Origin: Pseudomonas graminis | Lineage (GTDB): Bacteria; Pseudomonadota; Gammaproteobacteria; Pseudomonadales; Pseudomonadaceae | Direction: 5' to 3' | Length of the DNA stretch: 64,000 nucleotides | Assembly (NCBI RefSeq): GCF_001705435.1 | Contig: NZ_MDEN01000064.1 | Location: forward strand, 296,473 to 360,472 | Notes under the pieces: model-generated | Database searches by the model: none | What the model saw: the letters and a program-made list of their open reading frames with translations, nothing else | What the model was told of the DNA's origin: nothing | Translations under genes and position numbers: made by a program | Shown here: one piece after another, positions 17,764-26,439 of the stretch | How positions within the stretch are numbered: position 1 is the stretch's first letter | Layout: the number at the start of each line of letters is the position of its first letter

Positions 17764-20013
17764 TCAGAAGTGGAAGCTGGCACTCATCAGCGCGGTACGC
17801 CCGGCGGCCATGTGGGCGTAGTGGGTGGTGAAGACCTGATCGTAATAACGCTTGTCGGTCAGGTTCTGCACGTTCAGCTGCAGGTCAACGTTCTTGGTCA
17901 GCGCGTACGTGGCCATGGCGTCGTAGCGCCAGTAGGACGGCACTTCCACCGAGTTGGCTTCGTTGCCGAAACGCGAATCGACGAAGGTCGCGCCGCCGCC
18001 CACGGTCAGCTTCGGCATCAGTTCGTAGGTCGACCAAAAATTGAAGCTGTTGCGCGGCGTGCTCGGCATGTGATTGCCCTCGTCCGCCTTGCTGGTTGCG
18101 CTGACGATCTCGCTCTCCATGTAGGTGTAGCCGCCGTAGACTTTCCATTTGCCGGTAATGTTGCCGCTGTAGGTCAGCTCCAGACCATCGACACGCTGCT
18201 CGCCGTCCAGCACCTGAAACGTCGCGTTGTCAGGATCGGTCACCCGCGCGTTGGTCTTCTCCGTGCGGAACAGCGCAGCCGTCAGCGACAAATTGTCGTC
18301 GAAGAAATCCCACTTGGTGCCCAGCTCGTAGTTGCGGTTCTTTTCCGGATCGAGGTTGGCGTTGTTCGCCGCGATTTCCAGGCCGCCATTGCCGCTGGTC
18401 TCACCCGACGGATTGCTGGACGTCGACCACGCCGCGTAGATGCTGCCGTTCGGCAGCGGCTTGTAGGTCACGCCGACCTGGTAATTCCACAGCTGGCTGG
18501 TGTTCTCGCGCTTGAAGCTGCCCGCCACCGAGCCGCGGCCGCCAGTGCTGTAACCGCTGGAGCGCACGTCGTAATCGTCATAGCGCAGGCCCAGGTTCAA
18601 CGACCACTGTTCGTTGAATTTCAACGTGTCGAAGACATAGGCGGCACTGGTTTTGGTGTCGGTATCGGTGAACGCGCGGCTGTCGGTGATGGTGCCGTTC
18701 CAGTCGTCTTTCGGCGACGGGTTGGACAGGCTGGTGCAGTCGCCCGACGCCAGCAGCGCAGCGTTACAGGTCGAGCCGATGGTCCCGCCGCTGGCACTGA
18801 GCACGTTGTAGCCGCGGTTGTGGGTGTCCTGATAGGAAAATTCGAGACCGGTCACCAGACTGTGCTCGACAAAACCGGTGTTGAATTTTGCCTGCAGGTC
18901 GGTCTGGTTGACGAAGCCGCTGGAGGTGGAGTTGCGGCTCTTCGCCGAGCGCGAGACCAGTCCCCTGGCGACGTTGCCGCGGCTGTCGTCCGGGTTGGTG
19001 ACGATGTAGTCCAGGGTCGAGCGCGACATGCGGAAGCTGTTGGAGATCGTCAGGTTGTCGTTGAGGTCATGTTCGAGGCGGATCGTGCCGCTGTCGTTGA
19101 CGCTTTTGCGGTAGTCGCGGTCGGTCAGGCCGTAAAAGTTGTTTTCGTTGACGTGGGCCGGCTTGTCGACCACGTACTGGCTGCGGCCGGTGGTGTTGGT
19201 CAGCGGAATGCCGTAGTCGGGCATGTCGTCGGTGGACAGGTGGTAGTAATCGACCTTGACCCGCGTGTCCGTGCCCAGACCGAACGCGAACGAAGGCGCA
19301 ACGCCCCAACGGCTGTTATCGACATCGTTGCGGCCGGCGACGTTGGAATCATGCTTCATGAGGTTCAGCCGGAAGGCGGACGTGTCGGTCATCTGCTTGT
19401 TGACGTCGAGGGTGTAGCGCTGGGTCTGGTCCGAGCCGAAGGTGTAGCCGCCGTTGAAGGCATCGCCCAGGTGAGCGCCTTTGGTGACGAGGTTCAGGCT
19501 GCCACCCGTGGAGCCTGCGCCGGTGAACGCCGAGCCCGGGCCCTTGCTGACCTCGACCGACTCGACGTTGAAAATCTCCCGGCTCTGCGCCGCGACATCG
19601 CGCATGCCGTCGACGAACACGTCACTCTCCGCGTTGAAGCCACGAATGATCGGGCGATCCGCATTCGGGTTACCGCCCTCGCCCGCACCAAAGGTGATGC
19701 CGGGGGTGGTGCGCAAGGCGTCAGTCAGGCTCGTGGCCGCGGTGTCGCGGATGACTTGCTGCGGGATCACCGTGACGCTCTTTGGCGTCTCGCGCAGGGG
19801 CGCGGTGTACTTTTTCGAGGCCGATTCTTCGGTCTTGTAAGCCGCGTCGGCCCGCTCGCCGTCGATGTTGGTGGCCCCGAGATTCAGGGCATCCGATGAA
19901 GGCTCCGCAGCCTGCGCCACATGGGCGGCGGACATCGCGGCAAGGGCGACGCTGACGGCGCCGACGATGGAGCGCTGCGAGTGGGCGGTAACCGGTTGTG
20001 CTTGGCGCGACAT
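17764..20013 (-). CDS. piuA: TonB-dependent ferric-siderophore receptor PiuA-like
   Basis: 749-aa outer-membrane receptor. I chose the ATG at 20013 because GAAGGA lies immediately upstream and the product begins with a long signal peptide ending AQA; an in-frame extension to 20103 lacks a ribosome site. The plug domain carries RETPKSVTVIPQQVIRDT (about residue 75), RPIIRGFNAESDVFVDGMRD and VEVSKGPGSAFTGAGSTGGSLNLVTK, as in catecholate receptors of the Fiu/PiuA type. The barrel ends with a phenylalanine-terminated strand (TALMSASFHF). The gene is divergent from piuC; a Fur-box-like site lies in between. In P. aeruginosa PiuA is also an entry route for siderophore-drug conjugates. Confidence 0.9.
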   Translation of the reverse strand: MSRQAQPVTAHSQRSIVGAVSVALAAMSAAHVAQAAEPSSDALNLGATNIDGERADAAYKTEESASKKYTAPLRETPKSVTVIPQQVIRDTAATSLTDALRTTPGITFGAGEGGNPNADRPIIRGFNAESDVFVDGMRDVAAQSREIFNVESVEVSKGPGSAFTGAGSTGGSLNLVTKGAHLGDAFNGGYTFGSDQTQRYTLDVNKQMTDTSAFRLNLMKHDSNVAGRNDVDNSRWGVAPSFAFGLGTDTRVKVDYYHLSTDDMPDYGIPLTNTTGRSQYVVDKPAHVNENNFYGLTDRDYRKSVNDSGTIRLEHDLNDNLTISNSFRMSRSTLDYIVTNPDDSRGNVARGLVSRSAKSRNSTSSGFVNQTDLQAKFNTGFVEHSLVTGLEFSYQDTHNRGYNVLSASGGTIGSTCNAALLASGDCTSLSNPSPKDDWNGTITDSRAFTDTDTKTSAAYVFDTLKFNEQWSLNLGLRYDDYDVRSSGYSTGGRGSVAGSFKRENTSQLWNYQVGVTYKPLPNGSIYAAWSTSSNPSGETSGNGGLEIAANNANLDPEKNRNYELGTKWDFFDDNLSLTAALFRTEKTNARVTDPDNATFQVLDGEQRVDGLELTYSGNITGKWKVYGGYTYMESEIVSATSKADEGNHMPSTPRNSFNFWSTYELMPKLTVGGGATFVDSRFGNEANSVEVPSYWRYDAMATYALTKNVDLQLNVQNLTDKRYYDQVFTTHYAHMAAGRTALMSASFHF

Positions 20014-20157
20014 TTTCCTTCCCCAAGGAAACAATAAGGCGGCGGAATATAGTTGAGACTGCTTCGCATTCGCAGAAAACTTACATTCTTTACACTTTCC
20101 CATTACTCAATTTTCACATCCACCCATTCACGCGCGCGGGTGACGTTTTACACGACC

Positions 20158-20176
20158 AATAAGAATCACTATCATC
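20158..20176 (+). promoter_or_regulatory. Fur-box-like operator between piuA and piuC
   Basis: The 19-bp segment AATAAGAATCACTATCATC matches the consensus GATAATGATAATCATTATC at 12 of 19 positions by my count. It lies 33 bp upstream of the piuC start. Together with the iron-uptake gene content this supports Fur repression of piuC and possibly piuA. Confidence 0.6.
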
Positions 20177-20208
20177 CGCCGCCTCATTCCTCCCACAGGT
20201 CGCGCTTC

Positions 20209-20889
20209 ATGCTCCTACATATCCCCGGTCTGTTTTCACCCGAGGAGGTGCGACGCATCCGACAGGCGCTGGAAGACACCGAATGGGCCGACGGCAAGAT
20301 CACCGCCGGGCACCAATCGGCGAAAGCCAAGCACAACCTGCAACTGCCGGAAGGTCATCCACTTGCCGTAGAGATTGGCGCGGCGATGCTTGAGCGCCTG
20401 TGGCAGAACCCACTCTTCATGTCCGCTGCCCTGCCCCACAAGGTCTTCCCGCCATTGGTGAATTGCTACACCGGCGGCGGCAGTTTTGATTTGCACATCG
20501 ACAACGCCGTGCGCCAGGTCAAGGGCAGCGCCGAGCGCGTGCGCACAGATCTGTCATCGACGCTGTTCTTCAGCGATCCCGACGATTACGACGGCGGCGA
20601 GCTGGTGATTCAGGACACCTTTGGCACCCGTCAGGTGAAGCTGCCAGCGGGCGATCTGCTGCTTTATCCGGCCAGCAGTCTGCACAAGGTCAACGCCGTC
20701 ACACGGGGCGCGCGGTACGCCTCGTTCTTCTGGACCCAGAGCCTGGTGCGGGACGATGGCCACCGCACGCTGCTGTTCGACATGGACGCGGCCATCCAGC
20801 AACTCAGCCGCGACGTGCCTGATCACCCCTCGCTGCTTCAGCTCACCGGCACCTATCACAACCTGCTGCGGCAGTGGGTAGAGGTCTGA
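20209..20889 (+). CDS. piuC: PKHD-type Fe(II)/2-oxoglutarate hydroxylase PiuC
   Basis: 226-aa 2OG-Fe(II) oxygenase. The ATG at 20209 gives MLLHIPGLFSPEEVRRIRQAL, the usual PiuC/YbiX N-terminus; an in-frame extension to 20053 runs through the Fur-like site and was rejected. Metal ligands are visible as the HxD motif in FDLHIDNAVR (about residue 96) and the distal His in ASSLHKVNAVTRG (about residue 157), with a 2OG-binding Arg a few residues later. The family accompanies TonB receptors for iron chelates; the substrate is unproven. It ends 3 bp before the Sel1 gene. Confidence 0.92.
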   Translation: MLLHIPGLFSPEEVRRIRQALEDTEWADGKITAGHQSAKAKHNLQLPEGHPLAVEIGAAMLERLWQNPLFMSAALPHKVFPPLVNCYTGGGSFDLHIDNAVRQVKGSAERVRTDLSSTLFFSDPDDYDGGELVIQDTFGTRQVKLPAGDLLLYPASSLHKVNAVTRGARYASFFWTQSLVRDDGHRTLLFDMDAAIQQLSRDVPDHPSLLQLTGTYHNLLRQWVEV

Positions 20890-20892
20890 GTG

Positions 20893-21699
20893 ATGAGCTG
20901 GAATCTGCGACGTGAAGAGGTGCTCGATGGCGACCAGCTGCGCGCCATGCTGGAAGAAAGTCCGGCGAGTGCCGCACGGGCGATTCTCAGCGCCGCGCAG
21001 GCCAACATCGTCGACGCCCAGGCGCTGCTCGGGCAGATCCTGCTCGACGGCGCCGGCATCGAGCAGGACCCGTCGCTGGCGATGACGTGGTTCCAGATCG
21101 CCGCACGCAACGGCCATGCGATGGCCCACAACATGCTCGGTCGCTGCCAGGAACATGGCTGGGGTTGCGAGCCAGATGCGGCGAAGGCCGCCGAGTGCTA
21201 TCGACTGGCAGCGCAGGCCGACCTGGACTGGGGCTTCTATAACTACGGCAACCTGCTAGCCACTGGTCGGGGCGTTAATAAGGATCAGGCACGCGCACTG
21301 GCCTGCTACCGCAAGGCCGCACACATGGGTCATGCCAAATCAATGAACATGCTCGGCCGCTATCTGGAAGAAGGCGTGAGCTGCGAGCAGGATCTGCCCG
21401 CCGCGCACCATTGGTACCGACGCTCGGCAGAGGCCGGCGACTTTCGCGGTCAGTTCAGTCATGCGGCCGTTCTGGCTGATCAAGGAGACATTCAACAATC
21501 GCTGCACTGGCTTGGAACGGCTTTGCGCAATGGCAACCTCAACTTTCTGCGGGTCAGTCGCCAGACGCTGTTGTCGTCACCCCATCCAGAGATTAAAAGA
21601 CTGGCCATCGACTACTTCACCAAAGCATCGGCCATTGGCACCGCTGAAGATAAAGCAGCCCTGTCTCACTTTCTGAAAAACGCCAAAACGGCTGCATAA
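20893..21699 (+). CDS. Sel1-repeat (tetratricopeptide-like) protein
   Basis: 268-aa protein of consecutive Sel1-like repeats: AQALLGQILLDGAGIEQDPSLAMTWFQIAARNGHAMAHNMLGRCQEHGWGCEPDAAKAAECYRLAAQ and at least two further copies (GVNKDQARALACYRKAAHMGHAKSMNMLGR; CEQDLPAAHHWYRRSAEAG). There is no signal peptide, so it is probably cytoplasmic. The ATG at 20893 has GAGG (20881-20884) inside the end of piuC, and the two genes are almost contiguous. The same pairing occurs in P. aeruginosa (PA4515-PA4516, from memory). It likely acts as a scaffold in the iron-regulated operon. Confidence 0.9.
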   Translation: MSWNLRREEVLDGDQLRAMLEESPASAARAILSAAQANIVDAQALLGQILLDGAGIEQDPSLAMTWFQIAARNGHAMAHNMLGRCQEHGWGCEPDAAKAAECYRLAAQADLDWGFYNYGNLLATGRGVNKDQARALACYRKAAHMGHAKSMNMLGRYLEEGVSCEQDLPAAHHWYRRSAEAGDFRGQFSHAAVLADQGDIQQSLHWLGTALRNGNLNFLRVSRQTLLSSPHPEIKRLAIDYFTKASAIGTAEDKAALSHFLKNAKTAA

Positions 21700-21735
21700 A
21701 CACGTTCTGACACAGGTTTGAATTTAACGGCATCC

Positions 21736-21751
21736 CCCCGACTTAGCGGGG
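21736..21751 (+). terminator. GC-rich hairpin downstream of the Sel1 gene
   Basis: CCCCG (21736-21740), loop ACTTAG, CGGGG (21747-21751). The stem is short and lacks a T tract, so it may only weakly separate the piuC-sel1 transcript from the toxin operon. Confidence 0.3.
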
Positions 21752-21811
21752 CGGAAGCCGTGGTGAGTTCAGCAAGTAATTTTCCCTACAACAGTTGAAG
21801 GCATGCGTGCT

Positions 21812-21841
21812 TTGACATAAGACTCAAGCGCCCACTAGTCT
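21812..21841 (+). promoter_or_regulatory. Candidate promoter of the xaxA-like toxin operon
   Basis: A perfect -35 TTGACA (21812-21817) is followed after 18 bp by TAGTCT (21836-21841), a weak -10. It lies 81 bp upstream of the first toxin gene and immediately before the inverted repeat at 21845-21867, so a regulator or RNA stem would act right at the expected transcript start. Confidence 0.45.
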
Positions 21842-21844
21842 CAG

Positions 21845-21867
21845 ATCACTGCCATAAAGGCAGTGAT
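21845..21867. promoter_or_regulatory. Perfect inverted repeat at the toxin-operon promoter (operator or 5' stem-loop)
   Basis: ATCACTGCC (21845-21853), loop ATAAA, GGCAGTGAT (21859-21867): 9 bp perfect arms, with no T tract after it, so not a terminator. Its position just after the putative -10 suits a repressor operator or a protective stem at the 5' end of the toxin mRNA. Confidence 0.5.
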
Positions 21868-21922
21868 AGAAACTCCGTAATCGGCACCAGGATGGCGCCA
21901 CTATCAAAGAAAGGACTCTTTC

Positions 21923-23161
21923 ATGAATTATGCATTGAGCAATGCCTTCAACACCTCAACTAACAAGGCCGCCGAAGAAGCAGCGCTGGCACCAAGGGCG
22001 CTTATTGACGCCTCCCTTGGACAGCAGGAAGACAGTGTGCGCACCACGGGTCTTATCCTGACCAAAGAGCAGATCATTGATCTGTATCGCTATGAACAAA
22101 AAGGCCTGCACTTACCCACCACCGCCGAAGCCGTCAGTGTTTACCTTGGCTATGACCAGCAAAACCCGCCAGGCCGTGGACTGGCAGTCAGCGACTTCAC
22201 CAAAACGTTCAGTATTATCAAGGTTCATGCCAGTCAATGGGACGGTCTGCGCCAGCGAATCAAACTGATCAGCAGCGAGCTCAAACTCTTCGCGACCTTC
22301 ATGAACACGACGGGAAAACGCGTGGTTCGGGAGTTGGACACTGTCTCTGCGTCGGACGCACTGAAAGATCTTGGAATTATCACGCTCGAAGACCTCAAGC
22401 GGGTCGAAAAGGAAATGGGCACCGCGCTTCCGGACATCACACTGAACGACGATGACAAAGACGCGGTTGAAAGCGTCAGCTATTTCCTGGATCGGATACT
22501 GGCTCGCGTCGATACTGAGGAAAAGCGCAGCAATCGCTTGAAAGCGGATCTGGACGCATTTTCTCGGGAACTGTCCAACACGGTTCGGCCCGAAATCTCG
22601 CTTCGCCTGGTCGCCATCGACAACAACAACTTCAAAGATGACGTGATCCGGCTTCAAAAAGAAATTGAAGACTTCGATAAACAAATCGACGAGAAGAGCG
22701 CCAGCTACAAACAGATGGTCAATGATTCACTAAGCGCTGCGTCCAAACTGAATGTGATTGGTTTGGGCATGGCCATCTACTTTGGTGTAGAGGCCGAAAA
22801 AGTCCGAAAGGAAAGAAACGCCCTTAAAAAACAGCGCAATGTTAAAAACACCGAGATGGGCACCAAAAGCACAGTACTTCGACGCCTTAACGACGTTAAA
22901 GGCGATATGCAGGACCTCGAATTGCTGACGCTTCAGGCTGATGTGGCAACCCAAAACCTCGTCACCGTCTGGAACAAACTTTATCTGTACATCAAAACTT
23001 CTCAAGAAGAGTCAAAACGCATTAACGACGCATTGAAAGTTCGCTTCCTGGCCTACCACTTCGAACAGGTCATCGAGCCATGGGCGCTGATTAAAGACGA
23101 GGCGGACGACCTGTATGCCGTATTCGCCGAAGCCGATGCAGAAATCAAAAAATATCGTTAA
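21923..23161 (+). CDS. xaxA: Alpha-xenorhabdolysin family binary toxin subunit A (XaxA/YaxA-like)
   Basis: 412-aa, almost wholly alpha-helical protein with long amphipathic/coiled-coil stretches (for example residues 200-260, LVAIDNNNFKDDVIRLQKEIEDFDKQIDEKS) and one hydrophobic helix near residues 275-290 (LNVIGLGMAIYFGV) followed by a basic linker (KVRKERNALKKQRNVK). Length, helical layout and the central hydrophobic segment fit XaxA/YaxA, the component that assembles with subunit B into an alpha-pore-forming toxin. There is no Sec signal peptide, as usual for this family. AAAGGA lies just upstream of the ATG. The second gene begins 23 bp later. Assignment is by recognition and pattern, not by a search. 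Confidence 0.75.
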   Translation: MNYALSNAFNTSTNKAAEEAALAPRALIDASLGQQEDSVRTTGLILTKEQIIDLYRYEQKGLHLPTTAEAVSVYLGYDQQNPPGRGLAVSDFTKTFSIIKVHASQWDGLRQRIKLISSELKLFATFMNTTGKRVVRELDTVSASDALKDLGIITLEDLKRVEKEMGTALPDITLNDDDKDAVESVSYFLDRILARVDTEEKRSNRLKADLDAFSRELSNTVRPEISLRLVAIDNNNFKDDVIRLQKEIEDFDKQIDEKSASYKQMVNDSLSAASKLNVIGLGMAIYFGVEAEKVRKERNALKKQRNVKNTEMGTKSTVLRRLNDVKGDMQDLELLTLQADVATQNLVTVWNKLYLYIKTSQEESKRINDALKVRFLAYHFEQVIEPWALIKDEADDLYAVFAEADAEIKKYR

Positions 23162-23184
23162 TCAATAATCTTAAGGTTTTCCCA

Positions 23185-24180
23185 ATGAATATCCTTCGTT
23201 TCAATACCGATGTAAACGCCGTATCGCCTGACATTGGCGTGGTCAAAGTCTGCATTCAGCAAATGCTCGACCTCACTGCCGTCGCCAATTTTTCGTTCGA
23301 TCAAACACGCTATCTGCCGTCGATTCATGTAAAAGCGGCAGGACTGTATGGCTCGCTCACTCAAGCCCAGCGAGCACTGGATGAGGCGGCACTCAAGATG
23401 GAAGTGAGCGCCTCTCAAGGACTCAAGAAGCTCAATGCCCTGCGCGGCGCGATCACGGAAACAGCCTCCGACGATGATCTGGAGGATAACGCTTACTTCC
23501 GGGCGCAAGCGATCATTAGCCTCAAGCGGGGGATGAACGCTGCCGCGAAGGACGCACAGCAACGCTTTAAATCGCTTGCAGATGTGAGGTTCGACCCGGC
23601 ACTCACCCGCAAATACAAAAGCGGGCTGGACGCCGAGCTGGCGCAATTGAATCTGGCGCAGATCGCCTCCGAAGAAAAAATCGAGGCGCTGGAGGTTTCA
23701 CGAAAGGTCTTGAACGATGCAATGGCGGTGCTTGAGAAACGCAACTTTGCAGACATCGCCAAGGACACCGTGCTCAGCGTGGAGAACATCTCCGCAGTTG
23801 GCATGGCTGCTCCCGAAGCAGAGCTCATCAGGCTCGCTGTCGAGCATATGAAAAAGACCCTGGAAGACATCAGCAAAGCGCTTAACTATCTCACCATGTA
23901 CGATCAGCGCGAACGCCTGATCAAGCAAATCGCAGCGTTTAAACCCGGCCACGATGAGCGAGCGGCCGACCTGAAGATGACCGCCGCTAAAATCACGGTG
24001 ATCGACAGCGTTCATGCCCTGTATCAGACCTTCTTTAACGCGCGAGCTGAGTACGCAAAGTTCGATCAGGGGATTACTGCATTTTTCGACCATCTGGAAC
24101 TGGGTGATAAAGCAGGATATGAGGACCGTTTCGTCTCCATCGCGCCATCGCTGATTGATTACCTGAAAACCATTCGCTGA
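23185..24180 (+). CDS. xaxB: Alpha-xenorhabdolysin family binary toxin subunit B (XaxB/YaxB-like)
   Basis: 331-aa helical protein, close to the usual XaxB length (about 340-350 aa). Long helices fill residues 55-190, and a less polar stretch (VENISAVGMAAPEAELIRLAVEHM, about residues 200-223) sits where the membrane-inserting hairpin of the B subunit is expected. In characterised systems B inserts into target membranes and A stabilises the heterodimer before oligomerisation. The ATG at 23185 follows AAGG. No signal peptide is seen, so release is by an unknown route or lysis. A third helical gene follows 67 bp downstream. Confidence 0.72.
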   Translation: MNILRFNTDVNAVSPDIGVVKVCIQQMLDLTAVANFSFDQTRYLPSIHVKAAGLYGSLTQAQRALDEAALKMEVSASQGLKKLNALRGAITETASDDDLEDNAYFRAQAIISLKRGMNAAAKDAQQRFKSLADVRFDPALTRKYKSGLDAELAQLNLAQIASEEKIEALEVSRKVLNDAMAVLEKRNFADIAKDTVLSVENISAVGMAAPEAELIRLAVEHMKKTLEDISKALNYLTMYDQRERLIKQIAAFKPGHDERAADLKMTAAKITVIDSVHALYQTFFNARAEYAKFDQGITAFFDHLELGDKAGYEDRFVSIAPSLIDYLKTIR

Positions 24181-24247
24181 AAGCTCACTATTCACAGCCG
24201 TGACGGCAAGGACGCCGTCACTGCCTGCACAGGACAAGGATGTCGAT

Positions 24248-25075
24248 ATGTCAGCACCTCTGTTTAAGTGGGCCCATTTCGATGCGCTCAATCGCTACCG
24301 CATTACCTTGCATCAGGCATTCGAGACCACCGAACGAATCAAGGCAGATCTTGGCCTGGCGTCGGATCGGGCGTTCATCCGCCTTCACCAGCCAGCACTT
24401 GAACACATGCACATTCAAGTACAGGCACAGCTTCGATACTGGCCCGAGATACTGGAGTGGCCCTACAGGATCTTTTACGAACAGTCGGATCTGGTGGCCG
24501 ATCTTGAGCGCTTCAGTTCGGACTATTTCCGTGTCGTTGATGCGCTCACCCGCTCTGAACGCAAAAAATTGCTCTCGACACTGGATCTATCTCAACCGCC
24601 CTTCGAGTTGAACGGACGCCTGAAAATACTGAGTCCGACAGCAGGCTACCCTTTCGCCATGCAAGTGAAGCAGCAGGTATTTGATCTGTGGATCAAATAC
24701 GATCGCGCTGCTTTTACGGCCAAAGATCTGTATTCGCGTTCATCGCTTGTTTTGCCGCGACTGGTGGATTTTATGCAGGGAGCCATCAACGCATACGCTA
24801 ACAATCGGAAGCTCGACCCCATGGGTTCCGACGGCAGAATTGTCGGGGTCAGGGCGATGATCAATGACATGAAGAATCTGCATGCGCAAATCGCAGACGC
24901 CACGAGGGACCTTGGTGAGGGGTATGCAAATCTGGCGAGGTTTTTGTCCGGCTCGTTGAGTGACTTCAAAGACCTGTTCACGTCGATTTCGATTGAGCGG
25001 TTTGGGGAGATGATTGAATCAGCGATGCCTCGTCTTGAGTTGGCTGAAAAACTGATCAGCCACACAAGGCAGTGA
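24248..25075 (+). CDS. Uncharacterised third protein of the xaxAB-like operon
   Basis: 275-aa protein I do not recognise. The ATG at 24248 has AAGGA (24236-24240) at 7 nt spacing; an in-frame extension to 24200 lacks one. Predicted helices dominate, including WAHFDALNRYRITLHQAFETTERIKADLGL near the N-terminus and VRAMINDMKNLHAQIADATRDLGEGYANLARFLSGSLSDF near residues 200-240. There is no signal peptide and no strong transmembrane segment. The C-terminal helices echo the amphipathic character of the A and B subunits, so it could be a third pore component, a chaperone/cap, or self-protection. It ends just before the terminator that closes the operon, so co-transcription is likely. Confidence 0.7.
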   Translation: MSAPLFKWAHFDALNRYRITLHQAFETTERIKADLGLASDRAFIRLHQPALEHMHIQVQAQLRYWPEILEWPYRIFYEQSDLVADLERFSSDYFRVVDALTRSERKKLLSTLDLSQPPFELNGRLKILSPTAGYPFAMQVKQQVFDLWIKYDRAAFTAKDLYSRSSLVLPRLVDFMQGAINAYANNRKLDPMGSDGRIVGVRAMINDMKNLHAQIADATRDLGEGYANLARFLSGSLSDFKDLFTSISIERFGEMIESAMPRLELAEKLISHTRQ

Positions 25076-25081
25076 AACAAA

Positions 25082-25109
25082 AAACCCGCGATCGCTCGCG
25101 GGTTTCTTT
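25082..25109. terminator. Bidirectional terminator between toxin operon and speC
   Basis: AAACCCGCGA (25082-25091), loop TCGC, TCGCGGGTTT (25096-25105), then CTTT. The A-rich left and T-rich right flanks let it work on both strands. It sits 7 bp after the third toxin-operon gene and 15 bp beyond the convergent speC stop. Confidence 0.9.
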
Positions 25110-25123
25110 ATGAACGGCAGCGT

Positions 25124-26287
25124 TTACACGTAGTAAGACTTCAGCGGCGGGAAGCCGTTGAACTCTACAGCGCTGTAGCTGGTGGTGTAGGCACCGGTGG
25201 ACAGCCAGTACAGGCGGTCACCGATGGCCAGGTTCAGCGGCAAGCCGTACTTGTAGTTCTCGTACATGATGTCGGCGCTGTCGCAGGTTGGGCCAGCGAT
25301 AACCACTTCTTCCACTTCGCCTTTCTTTTCGGTCCAGATCGGGAACTTGATGGCTTCGTCCATGGTTTCGATCAGGCCGGAGAACTTGCCCACATCCGTG
25401 TACACCCAACGCTCGACGGCAGTGCGGGATTTACGCGACACCAGCACCACTTCGCTGACCAGAATACCGGCGTTGGCGATCAACGAACGGCCCGGCTCCA
25501 GGATGATTTCCGGCAGGTCATCACCGAAGTCTTCTTTCAGGTAGCGAATGATTTCTTCAGCGTAGGTTTCCAGGCTGTTGGTGCGGGTGATGTAGTTGGC
25601 CGGGAAGCCGCCGCCCATGTTGATCAGCTTGAGCACGATGCCGTCTTCTTCTTTCAGACGCTCGAAGATCACTTTCACTTTGGCGATCGCAGCGTCCCAG
25701 ACGCTGATGTCACGCTGCTGCGAACCGACGTGGAACGAGATGCCGTAAGGCACCAGGCCGAGTTCACGGGCGAGGATCAAAAGGTCCATCGCCATGTCGG
25801 TCTGGCAACCGAACTTGCGTGAAAGAGGCCAGTCAGCCGTGGTCGAGCCTTCGGTGAGAATACGCACGTAGACTTTCGAGCCCGGCGCAGCCTTGGCGAT
25901 GTTGCGCAGGTCGGCTTCGGAGTCGGTGGAGAACAGACGCACGCCCTTCTCGTAGAAGTAGCGAATGTCTTTGGATTTCTTGATGGTGTTGCCGTAGCTG
26001 ATGCGATCCGGGCCAACGCCGCGATCCATCACTTTATCCAGCTCGTAGATCGAGGCGATGTCAAAACTCGAGCCTTTTTCCTTCAGCAGGTCGATGATCT
26101 CGACCGCAGGGTTGGCTTTGACCGCGTAATAAACTGTCGCAAATTCGAAGCCTGCACGCAGGTCGTCGTAGGCCTTGCTGATCATCGCGGTGTCGATGAC
26201 CACGAACGGGGTTTCTTGCTTGTCGGCAAACGCCTTCATTTTCTCGAAGGTGCTTTTCTCGAAATAGTCTTCGACCTGGATCGACAT
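25124..26287 (-). CDS. speC: Ornithine decarboxylase (PLP fold III), SpeC
   Basis: 387-aa cytosolic enzyme converting ornithine to putrescine, the entry to polyamine synthesis. It is of the short eukaryotic/fold III type. The PLP lysine is in FATVYYAVKANP (about residue 58), a PLP-site His in SFHVGSQQRD (about residue 184), the glycine-rich phosphate loop in INMGGGFPANY, EPGRSLIANAG near residue 262, and the active-site Cys in GPTCDSADIMY (about residue 333). The gene order Sel1 ... speC matches P. aeruginosa PA4516-PA4519, except that a toxin operon occupies the intervening space. A terminator-like hairpin lies in its leader. Confidence 0.96.
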   Translation of the reverse strand: MSIQVEDYFEKSTFEKMKAFADKQETPFVVIDTAMISKAYDDLRAGFEFATVYYAVKANPAVEIIDLLKEKGSSFDIASIYELDKVMDRGVGPDRISYGNTIKKSKDIRYFYEKGVRLFSTDSEADLRNIAKAAPGSKVYVRILTEGSTTADWPLSRKFGCQTDMAMDLLILARELGLVPYGISFHVGSQQRDISVWDAAIAKVKVIFERLKEEDGIVLKLINMGGGFPANYITRTNSLETYAEEIIRYLKEDFGDDLPEIILEPGRSLIANAGILVSEVVLVSRKSRTAVERWVYTDVGKFSGLIETMDEAIKFPIWTEKKGEVEEVVIAGPTCDSADIMYENYKYGLPLNLAIGDRLYWLSTGAYTTSYSAVEFNGFPPLKSYYV

Positions 26288-26403
26288 GCGGGGACTCCTG
26301 TTGGCAAACGGTAAAAAACAATGGGTGTGAGCGCGCGGCTCGTGAACGTCCTCCGTATCCCCACTTTGGTTCGCCTACTTCCCAAGGCTGCTCGGCCGAA
26401 AGC

Positions 26404-26439
26404 AAAAAGGCCATCCGGTGATACACCACGGTTGGCCTT
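26404..26439 (-). promoter_or_regulatory. Terminator-like hairpin in the speC leader (possible attenuator)
   Basis: On the minus strand AAGGCCA (26439-26433) pairs with TGGCCTT (26413-26407); inside, CCG/CGG and GTG/CAC extend the stem, and five T follow (26408-26404). It lies about 120 nt upstream of the speC ATG with no other minus-strand gene upstream, so it could attenuate speC or end a short leader/sRNA. Confidence 0.6.

Noticed and set aside
17749..19899. 716-codon open frame on the plus strand opposite piuA
   Set aside because: It is the antisense of a well-supported TonB receptor; its residues (many Val, Arg, Gly, Ala) reflect GC-rich third positions and match no family.
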